Source: Lingula anatina (Eukaryota > Brachiopoda > Lingulata > Lingulida > Lingulidae). Taken from it: DNA of 64,000 nt. The stretch is taken from positions 578,495 to 642,494 of the forward strand of contig NW_019773925.1 of assembly GCF_001039355.2 (NCBI RefSeq), given 5' to 3'. The notes beneath the pieces were generated by a model that saw nothing but the letters and a program-made list of their open reading frames with translations, did no database searches and was not told the DNA's origin. Positions 37,901 through 49,600 of this stretch are shown here, one piece after another. The translations under genes and the position numbers were made by a program. Within the stretch, counting starts at the first letter, position 1. Each line of letters starts with the position of its first letter.

Positions 37901-40900
37901 ATGATGGCGATTATTAAAAAAGAAAGTGATATGTATACGATTATCTCAAAGGCTATTTCTTGGCATTATCCATGAATAAATAAGTAGCATACACAAAAGG
38001 AAATATCGGTAGGCATATTCTCTGAATAGCCTGAGAGGCTGTCGTTTTCACGTCAACAATATTAAAAGAGTAGTATTTTATTTTTAGTGTTTTTATATGG
38101 TAATAGTGTATAGCCAACAATACTTTCATCCAATTCTACAGAAACAAAATGGTATTTGCAATAAAAAACGTGATGATTATTCATCTGGATGGATCGTACA
38201 TAAAAGGAAAAATAGATGGCAAATTTCTCGCAGAAATCACCCTATTTCGTCTAACCATTCTAGTGGCTTTAATACGCCATTTTTGCGATTTTCGCCATTT
38301 TCCACAAGTTCCAATAATGTTCAGGTTGCAATAATTAATTATAATAATAGCAACGTTCTTGTGGAAAGAAAAGGGGGGGCTGAAAAGCGACCTACCTCCC
38401 AGAGCTAACGCCATTTTTAGCCATCCCGGACAAATAAAGTTGTTCGCCTTGAGGAAGTGCGGTCACAACACCGCCTTCTTTCATGTCCGCGATTGCATGT
38501 ATGGCAGCACGGCAGACAGCAGAATTCTGTAATGAAAGAAATGCACTGAATTGTGAAAGTTACCTTTTTTAATTGTTCTTATTCGGTACGACAAGGAGAA
38601 ATAAACAAAGTGCGATCGATGCAACAAACGCAAAAATCGTCTCCAGAAACACACTCGAAGCAATTTAAATAGTACTTGGGGTACTTCAACTATCTGCCAC
38701 ATCACATATTTTCTAATTGTTACGAAATTTAATGAAAGTGCACTTTTGCAACAACTACAAGATCTCTGGTATAGAGTAGGACAGGCCTTAAGTTTTCAAT
38801 GAAACAAACACCACTTACATTGTGATAAACATCCGTTCCCCAAACGCCTCCGCCGCGTGTGCATCCTGAGGGACATTTCACTCTGTCAGAAAGAAACGAA
38901 AATAATCACCATCTGAGTTTTGTTGCGAAATTCAGCTCGAAAATATGTTCTAAAAATCTTAGGCCTGAATTTCAGTCTAATTTGGGCCATGACACCATCG
39001 TTCCAAGAAGACCGATCAAACTCTGGGACTCTTGCTGAATGCAATCAGAGGAACCATGGACAAAATTTCGAAATTTTATCCTTGGATTAACAGAATATCA
39101 CGCCTCATCCTAACGTCGAGTTAAATACAGGAAAGCTGTTTATCATGCGATTAAGTTGGAAGTAAGAGGAATCGTGTTAAAAAGAGTATCAAAAAATCTG
39201 CAAATGAATATTTCGAAATCAGTATTACTATTATACAACTAAACCACCTTCGATTATACTTATGAACAAAGCATTCCATTTCAGTGTTAAAATTTAAAAT
39301 ATGCTCTGAAATCAAAAGAACATCTTACGGGCAAGGTTTATCGCCGTAAAGATGTTTGCAGGTATCAGCCCATTTCACCCAACAATCTAACTGCATGGCG
39401 CACACTGGAGGTTCTTTCTCTCCCATTTCAACACACGTCTCGTGAGGGGCGCATGTCAANAAACAAAACATGCCATTTCAGTGTTAAAATTTAAAATATG
39501 CTCTGAAATCAAAATAACATCTTACGGGCAAGGTTTATCGCCGTAAAGATGTTTGCAGGTATCAGCCCATTTCACCCAACAATCCAACTGCATGGCGCAC
39601 ACTGGAGGTTCTTTCTCTCCCATTTCAACACACGTCTCGTGAGGGGCACATGTCAAGCCGGCAGCTGCGCAAGCGCTAGTTGTCTCCACGAAAGCGAAGG
39701 ATTCATCCCATTTTCTGTGGAAGCTGTAAAGAAAAGATTTATTTATTTATTTATTTATTTATTCAACCATTTATATATTTATAAAATTAGATGAAATAAA
39801 ATTAATTACAGTGTTATTTAAAAATGGAATAAAGCCTGTGGCCATATTTCAATAAAAGCTAAGGAACAGCATTTTCAATAATAACAAACCATTCTGGCCT
39901 AACTCCTTGGGAACTGTTATTAAGTGCTACAAAAAAATATTAAAATTCACACATTTGGCGTTTTAAATATGAATTTTAAAAACATAAGTTGCTCTTTCCA
40001 CGTGAACCTGTACCCAACAAAAAGAGAAAGAACTCCAAACGTACGGGCTTTTTCCATCAACAGCATGTAATGCAAATGAGATATAAATTCATGAAATAAA
40101 GAAAATCCTGAAACATAAAAGACATTTTGAACGTAGAACCTATTAATATAAAATATAAAATAAATGACTTACTTTCCGGAACTGACGTCGTTTCTAACAG
40201 AGCCAGGGAAAGTGAGCCGTCCTCCTTGAGCCGTTGCCGTGACAAGACCCCCAGATTTCATTCCTGAGATCGCATGGACAGCTGCCCTACACACTGCCGA
40301 GGTCTAGACATTGGAAACAAAATTAACAGTTCTTTTTTCTGATTCTTTATTGATTATTAATAAACAGGAGAATGCGTTTTCATTAGTATTTACTAGCATT
40401 TACTAGCGATATCAAAAAGGAAAAGGCATAACTGTTTTTTTTCCCTTTTTTTGGTTAAAAATTGCATATGCATGTACACATTCAGTTGAGGAGACAGATA
40501 CAGGTTCTTTAATACTATTACTGGGACTGCAGAGTTGAAAAGAAAGCGATTTTTCCCCTGCGTGACCAGTCAAAGTCCTTGCGATAATGACGTTACGTTC
40601 TGTGCGTCGTCTGCGTAATTCCAGCAAAAGGTGACAAATATACAGACAACATGCAGCGATGCAATATAATATGTTCTAGAAATGAATAAATGAAATGGAA
40701 AATGTGTTAATTAATAAAAGCATCTTAACAAACTATCTCAACTTGATTTATATATTTATCTTCATAAAAATAAAAACGTATCCTTACATTGGTGTAGACG
40801 TCACTTCCGTGGACCGAGCCTCCTTTGAAACACCCAGCTGGACACTGAACTCTGGAGGGAGAAATTAACAGTCTTAACTGGGAGAATATCTTTTATATTT

Positions 40901-43900
40901 AATATGTGTATGTGTGCGTGTGTGTGTGTGTGTGTGTTATCATCAAGTAGAACTACTAGACTTAGGGATACGATAGATCAGACAGACTTCGCCTTTCTTG
41001 ACTACAGAACTGGAGCAACCGAGGCTATAAAAAAAGCTATTATGATGCGGATGGGAAATCCTACGGGCATCGTTGAAAAACAGGTCAGGAGTTTTTTAGG
41101 CGAGGCAATGGAAACTATTCCTACCCATATGGCTCTAAAATGAGGGGACCAGTCGATCCAAACCTGGTGAAATGAATTCATTACTACGCAAGTTCCAGAA
41201 CTTAGTTTATAAATGTTCACAGCAATAAATATAGCGGAAATAGTTTTTCAAACATTTAATAAGGCTTCTTCCAATAAAACGTGTTTAGGACGACGTTCAT
41301 CCACGTGATTATCACGGAAATCTTAAGAAAAAAACTTTGTATTAACGCTTTTGCCACGTGGTAGTCGCAACTGCCACGTGGTAGTCATGTGACCTTCACG
41401 TGGCATGCTTGGTTCGTTTGAGTGGATTTTAAAACATGTTAACTAGGGAATAAGGCTTTACATGACTGAGGTTGACACACTAATTGTCAAGGTGGGCAAT
41501 GAATTACTAAAAAGGAAAGACCAGTTTTGCTGTTGCTTGAACGAAGATATTTACCTGCAGTTATCCTCTCCATGCTGAAATTTGCAAGTGTCCGACCAAC
41601 GGGAGTAGCAGTCGACGGCCATGACACAGCTCTTTTTCCCATCCTCGTGTACGTGACAGGTTTGGTGAGGTTCGCAATTGAGTCCGGCCTCCTTGCAAGC
41701 GCTGGTGGCTTCCGCGAAGCTGAAAGTTTCTGGCCAACGCTTGAACATCCTGTTAAAAAAATACGAATGATTTTTAGTTTAATAGAGGTGCGCAAAAGGT
41801 GGTCATAACAATTGCTATGTTTTGCATAGATAACTAGATGGTGTTGATGGGTAGCCATTGCATATCCCTGCACTTCCTCATATTGTAAAGAGTAGCTCTC
41901 CCTCAGGGACCCGATTCCCGTGATACCTCTGACAATGCCTGGGTCCAAAAGAGAGAGAGAGAGAGAGGGAGGGGGTATTTCAAATTTTCAACTAAAATAA
42001 ACTAATACAAACCTTCCTGTGGTCACTTCATTTCTGACAGTGGAGGCAAAGTGCACCTGTTCTCCCTGAGGAAGTGCTGTTACCACGCCTCCTTCATTGA
42101 GATCAGGTACTGCATGGACAGCAGCACGACACACGGCGGACACCTACAGAGGACAGATGAGAATGTCGTTCTCATGATATTTTAAATTTTGATTCAAATT
42201 TTTAAGCCCTTAACTTTACTGGTTATTTTCTTTCAAAATTTGTCAATTTAAAACACAAAGAAAAAATTTGGTAACTTACTTTTCAAAACGTTACGAACCA
42301 ATTTTTTTTATGAAAATGTACTTTGGCGGATTTTGTAACTCATATTTCTCAAAACTGTTGAGCACTCATCATATGCTAGGGTCAGCACTTTTCCAGTTTT
42401 CTAGACTAGCTTTCAAGTGCCAAAAAGGCAAATTTTTAAATATTTGGAACCCTAACGTAAAAATATTTTTAAAAGCATTTAAAAAAACTTACATTGCTAT
42501 AAATGTCAGTTCCCCATACACCTCCTCCGCTTTTACATCCGGAAGGGCAAATGACTCTGAAAAAGTACAGATTTTGTTATTAACGTCTTCTTTCTTTTAC
42601 ATCGGGCCATAGCCTTGGTCACATTTAAAACACATTCTCATGTTGATTTTTTTTTCCTTTATAGATAATATAGAGAACATTAAATCTCATACTGGACTAT
42701 AGATCGCGGTTTAAAGGTGCACACCGCGGGATTTCCTGATATAAAGAAATTTTAGGGGTTCTCTTCAAGCGTCTGAAAATCCCCCAGCCATATATGTGTT
42801 CTGTAAAGCTTCTTATATTTCTTATTTTAGACGCTTATGACTATCAAACCCTTTAAATAAAAGTTCATCAGAAGCGCACCTAGTGCTGTTATTATTTTTT
42901 CAGCATTCTCAGGTAGCCATTGCCAGCTTGTAACGTTTGTCTTATACACAGTGCCGCGTTACAAACAAGGCAATGCGCGTGGCGGCAGATGTCTTTCTAT
43001 TTGACCAGCCAGTCATTTAAAACATAGGTGTTTAATTAAATTGGAACAACAAATCTAAGTGCAGGATCGGGTCAAGCAAAAAATGGAAAATTCATTTTGG
43101 CGAAAAAAATCCCGTGGAGAGCATCTTTAACCTGTAACAACTTAGTCCTTAGTCTTAATCCTACACACCTGCAGGGACCGTCGCCATAGTGAGATTTACA
43201 CGTTATGCCCCAGTATATTCTGCAGTCCAGCTGCAACACACAGCCCAGTTTTCCGTCACCGACATCTTGGCAGGTTTGTTCAGGGCCACAGGGTGTGCCT
43301 GCAGTTGCGCATGCGCTGGTGGTCTCCACGAAACTGAAGGTCTCCGGTTTCGGCTTGTAATACCTGAATTATGATGAGTGAAAATGAGTAGAGAATTTAA
43401 TAGTTTAATCAACACCACTGATATTGATATTTATTATTTCTATTAATTTCACCATCATTAAAAATATCATAAAGGGGCATAATTAATACTTGTTACTGCG
43501 TCGTAATATTTATTTTAAAATGTTACATTTACATATATAAGCCCTTTAATATTTCTGTAGCAAAACTTTTTTACTTAAAAAATCTTCAGTTAAATATTTC
43601 TCAAAAAGTAATGACAAAAAAGGGACAAAGACGCATGGGGCGAATGGTTTTGACGGAAAGCGCAAGGCAATAACAATTTCAATTCTTATGATCTACAACA
43701 CTGCATATACATCATTAATGATGAAATAAAAGGTCAATACATACGCTCCTGAACCAATTTCGTTCCTGACGGTGCCGGCGAAGCCTTGTTGTTGTCCTTG
43801 ACTGAGTACATTGACAACGCCGCCATTTTTCATGTCTGGAATGGCGTGCGCCGCAGCACGACAAACTGCCGAGTTCTGGAACATATATTTTGTTCAGTAA

Positions 43901-46602
43901 AAAAGTTAATTGACCAAGAGATTAAACTAAATTAATTGATTAATTAATGGTAAATTAAACGTTTTATTTAATTCTTAATTTATTAGGCACACATTTATTG
44001 AATAGACATTGTATTGCCCATACGTGTTTATAACACTGACAACAGTTAGTAATCGTCAGTAATCTTATGTATTGGCCAATGACTTACGCTTGTGTAGATA
44101 TCAGAGCCATAAATTCCTCCTCCGTTTTTACAACCCTCAGGGCATAATACTCTGAAAATAATACATCAGGAAAGATGATTGATCTTGAAGGATATGTAGA
44201 CTAAAAAAACTTTAAAAAAAACATAACTTTGGGGAATTTTCAAACGCAGACAGCATACCTTTGAGAACAGCACAACAGAGTTTATCTATTCAGTCATTGA
44301 TATTGAAACCCTCACCTGCACTTTTCCTGGCCGTAGCGTACTTTACAGCTGTCCTCCCACGTCTGTCTGCAGTCCAAGGACAGGACACAGCCAAACTGAC
44401 CATCACCAAGATCCTGACAGGTCTCGAACGCCTCACATCCTCCGCAGGCCTCAGAAGAACGCGCGATGCTGAAGCTTTGATCTATGTCACCGTAATGACT
44501 TAACAAATAGAACAAATTCGGTTATACAAATTTTGAAATGACTCAAACAGAGTAGACCTCCCCCCCCCCCCCAAAAAAAAAGACGATGTAATCCATCGAG
44601 AATATTGGGATACCCGAGTTCAATTTAAACTTGTAATCATTTCTAACCCTGTATACTCTAAAATCGATTCAATAAAATTTATGAATAACTGTTTGAGAAA
44701 TTATATCCATTTACAAACAGGCAAACCATCGCCGTTGAAAATGTACCCTCTTTCGTTGGGTTGGCAATGAAAAAAAAAAAGAAGGAAAAGATTTGTATAT
44801 GTGAAACACCCACCCCATAGTACCAACACCGTTCCTGTGTGTTCCAGCTAGTGAAGCCTGTTCTCCCTGAGCGACGACGGTGACGATTCCACCCTTGGCG
44901 AGATCGGCATTGGAGTGAACGGCTGCACGGCAAATAGAAGATGCCTAGGATGAAAGCAAGAAGATGATCAGAGACATTGAAAGGAAAAAAGGTAATAAGG
45001 AAAAGACACGAATGCCTGGCTGTTTTGTTGTATTTATCTTAGGCCTCATCCCCAAAGACACCAACTCTACGAGGACTCTTGCTGAATGCAATCAGTTTAA
45101 CAGATGAACACGCCTCCTCCTGGCTTTAAGTAGAGTACAGAAAAGCTGGTGATTATACGAGTATGTGGGAAATAAGTGGGAGGTGTCATTCAGTTAAGCT
45201 GATTGCACTTAACGAAGAGCTGGGTCGAGCCACGTAGACCGGCGGTGTCTATTCGGACTTGGTCTTAGGGTGCATTCCCAGAGATTTAGATTTAGATCCA
45301 GAGATTTAGATTTAGATCGACCTAACTCCCTGGGGGTTCACGCTAAATTGCAGTCAGCCGAGCGGGCACCATAGTTAATTACCCCCTTACAGCTTTTAGT
45401 AGGCGGGACAGACGCTTAAGCCGGCCAAGCTGACAGTAATCTAGTGAGACTCCCCACAGGGATAGATCGAGCTAAAAATCTATGGAAATGGGGTGTTACA
45501 GAATACTGATCCCGATTGTAGACGTGTAAAAGTATGAAACCTAAAAATGACTGCTTTCTTTTGTTTTCTTTTGTGTGATCTTGAATGGAATTCGGTTAAT
45601 CTGTCATGAAATAAATTACTTACAGTGCGGTATATATCAGTCCCCCACACCGAACTACCTCTCGTACACCCGGCTGGACACATCACACTAGATTAAGAAA
45701 ACATGACAAAAAAATCTTGGTTAAATGAGTTCCTCCACTCTTTGCGAGAGTTCAGTGCTTGCACATTCTCCTAGGTTGTGAGAAAAATTAAATCTAATAC
45801 TGGATGTTACGACGCAAATAACACCTAGATTCAATTAACACTGTACGTACTCCACGCTTTTTCTACATGAATATTTTATGTAATTAATTTATTCATTTAC
45901 TGCAATAATTTCGATAATATTTTGGTACAGATGCCCAATGACATAATTCTACGTATTTAACGTACAGGCATGTTCCGTTCCTGTTGTAATCCTCACAAGA
46001 GTTGTCCCAATTCGCATTGCAGTCAAGCGGAAGTACACACGCCTTTTTGCCATCCCCGACGTCGGTGCAGATTTCTCCAAGTTGACAGCCACCGCATTCA
46101 TTCTCTTCCTCCAGAAAGGCAAAGGACGTCGATCTGGCTCCGGTGCTGAAGGATAGGAACAGGTTTGGTATATTATGTAATTTGTTTTTAATTTCTAACC
46201 AGAATATTTCTCGATTTCCACTGTTCCAAGTTTTGAAAGTTCAGGTTAGTCGGTGCCTGTTTTAATAGCATCATTTGTTATATATAGTGGCGCAATAGCT
46301 GATGGTGCACTGAAAGTTATTAACAGAATCTGTTATTATGCCGTATATTGCCTTAAACTTCACGTGATTTAACACGTGTTTGGAATAAGATTTGGTGGAA
46401 ACGCTGGTCTCGTTACATTATGCATTTAACAGGTGTTTGGAAAAAGGATTTTCATTACGTAATGGAACCTTAGGCAGGGAGGTGGGATGGGTTTGAAAGC
46501 ACATTTTTTTGTCGGAAAATGTCCGCTCAGAGTCAAGATTTGATTTACATACTATGCCATTTCTGAAGTTTGGTCAAATAAGGGCATATGCAGATTCACT
46601 CC

Positions 46603-46633
<31 letters not shown>

Positions 46634-49600
46634 AAAAAAATGCCGGGTACAGGCCAGTTAATGTACGTAAACTGTGACCTGGTACAAAACATTATGTGAT
46701 AATACAAAGAAGTAATTATCTATACTTCCTTGGTATATGCAACCGCTTGTTTTTTCCAACCAAGAATTATATGTTTCATGGAAACGGATATTTACCTAAA
46801 TTTAAGAGGAAAAGACTTATATTCATTTCCCTTTAAATGCTTGTTATTTCCAAGCCATGATGGTACGTTACACCGTGTCCACCATGCTTAAATCAGACCC
46901 TTTTCATGTCAATCAAATTACACCATTAAAACGGGAATGAAGACTATTTAAAGGAAGGTAAATTATCCATTTCACATGAAATGCCTATAATTGCTGTCCT
47001 CTGGTATAAGACATGTAGGTGGTGATGGTCCGCCTGATTGCAACATTTAGTTAGGCGGGTGGTAAATGGTTTCGGTAGTAGGAGATGATGACTTATTATG
47101 TAAATTACAGAAAATAAGAACTGTGTTTGGTTATAGAGTCATATACTGGTGGTAATACGGGTGGGGTGCGATCTTTCTGATCTCAAAAGGACGGGAAAAC
47201 GGCCGGACTGACCGACTGATGGAGAGAAAGAAAGAATGAATGAAGAAACAGACAAACAGACAAACAAACAGAAAAGTAAATTGGTGATCTTGTTACGTTG
47301 AGAACTTAAAAACATCACAATTTAAAGATAAAGCAAGTAATTTCCGAAAATTGGGGTCAATTTGTTGATAAGTGGGAGACGCGGGTGATGATGGAAGCAA
47401 TAATTTGTCCAGAAATCTTCTCATTGAATGCCAGTATACGGGTTTATGACATGATGAATTGTAGAAGAAGCCGTTAATTGTTGAAACAGATGTAGTTGTA
47501 AAAGAAATACAATACAATACAGTACAGCCTACGCCATGAAAATTTCTCATCCACAAAAGAGGATCAATTCCTTAGAAAATATCTTGAAATCATAATGCTT
47601 TTCACGAACTCCCATTCATCTGTGAGATATGGAGAAAACGAAACTCAAAATTCCAATTAGCTCTGTATGTATAAATTCAAATTATTGTTGTTTTTTTTTG
47701 TTTTTTTTTTTTGTTTTCTTTTTTTTTAGGTTTTTAGATTTTCATTCCAGGTGAAATGACCCTAGTCATTTACTCCCTGATGATGGTGACTGACAGTCAC
47801 AGAAATATTGGAGGTAATACCCACATATTTTACAAGCTCTTGATAAAAAGAAAAACAATAATTTGAATCAAAATTCCAAATTCACTTACGATTCTGAGCT
47901 GATCCCGTTCAGTGAGCTTCCAATGAAAAAACGTTTGTCCTCCGTACCCATAGCTGCGACAAAACCACCATCGGTGCCTGTGGCGTGTACATAGGCTCGG
48001 CAGATGGCAGAGTCCTGAGAAAAAAAATAATATGGTTTAATTAGCCAATTCAATATGGAGGAAGACTGGGATGATCTGATTCACCACGTGGGACCCAATT
48101 GGTGGCGGGTAGATCAAGACAGAAACAGGTGGTTTAGGTCCAAGGAGGGTTTCCTCAGTGCGCGGTTCTACCTTTATTGATGTATTGATTGATTGATAAT
48201 ACAGATGAAGGGCCATCTATTGTCATAAAAATAAAATGACAAAAAATAAAAAGATATATTATAAATGGAAACTGTTGGGAAATTATATAACGAAAAGGAT
48301 GTGACTGTGAAAATATTTCAGACAAGCTGTTTCGACACAATGGCATGGAATGTGTTACACAAGGATAAACAAAATGTGGCGAGTGTGTTAGTTGTGCCAG
48401 TGGTGTGTTAGTTGTGCCAGTGGTGTGTTAGTTGTGCCAGTGATGTGTTAGTTGTGCCAGTGGTGTGTTAGTTGTGACAACGCTGATTGCGTTTGGTGTG
48501 ATAGAATGAAATGGTTGCATAGAACTTCAGACTACTTACGCCAGTGTAGGTCCCCGTACCCCTGATTCTTTCTCCCAGATTGCATCCCTTAGGGCACATC
48601 ACACTGAATGGCAAATGATTTGACAAAATTTAATGATATTTATTTAACAATTTCAAAGACGTTTTTGTTTGTAAATTTTTAGTCTTTACAATGACGGAAT
48701 CCAACTTTCATCTTTGTCACAGGATTTTCAGTCTTCGGTCCTAAGTTTAGAACAGCTTGTTGTTAAACTGTCCTAAATATACCATATATCCATTTCTGTA
48801 ACCCTTGCATGCCCTGGCATTGACAGTCTGTGTGGTTACGATTGTAAACATATTCCTATGAACATCAAATGAACAAAATGACGATGTTCCCTTACTAAGT
48901 GTGCAAAATCTGTGTATAAACCCCTGACAAGCCATATTAACCCTTAAAATAATTAAGCATATGGCAGACAGGTTGGGAGAGTTCAATGTTTAATTATTTT
49001 ATAACCTATAAAATCAGATTGTCGAACTCCTTGATTAAGGACGAAAGCTTTTAAGGCAGCTCGTAGGCTACTTAAATGCAGCAACACACTTTTAAAATAA
49101 AAATAATAACTAAATATACGAACGCTTCGAACCTTATTGAATGTAAAACAGAATGCAACTTTCTGCACGTAAAAATGAACACCATGTGAATTAATTGTAA
49201 ATATCACATCGTATATTGCAATCTACATCGTATTAACTTCGTGTAAAGCTCTACCTACTTGCACAAGCTGCTGGGGAACAATTCTCCGCACACTTCCTCC
49301 CACTTGGTGAAGCAATCAGCAGGTAACGAACATTGCTCTTCGCACCTATGAAGAGAAAACGTACAGTTTAGAATACATATGTTGCTCATTATGATCTTCA
49401 TGATGATTGACAACACTTTGACGCGTTACGTTCTTTCATTTTGTAATCCGTAGCTTTATCAGACTACTTGTTTATTCGTTCTACTTCATTCCTTCGTTCA
49501 TTCCTGTACTAATCAATTAGTTTTTTACTAATCATGATTTGAACATTTATCTGTGCATTCCTTTATTTTATTGAATTTAATGTCAGTTAATTTATTGAGT

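Larger units (their letters stand above)
45966..48603 (-). other. LCCL repeat unit 1
   Basis: Exons 48603-48540, 48014-47890 and 46145-45966. It is the most diverged full unit: CRAYVH replaces CRAAVH, GGFVAAMGTEDK replaces the usual GGVVT segment, and exon b is 125 bp instead of 131. The linker has the short form with Cys-Gly-Gly-Cys. The phase is preserved. Confidence 0.8.

Noticed and set aside
39329-39459. An extra LCCL linker exon after unit 5
   Set aside because: It is truncated at an N and identical to the adjacent exon, so it is better explained as contig overlap.
48381-48480. Possible CRISPR array from the regular 20-bp repeat
   Set aside because: The repeats are contiguous without spacers and the DNA is from an animal genome; it is a minisatellite.
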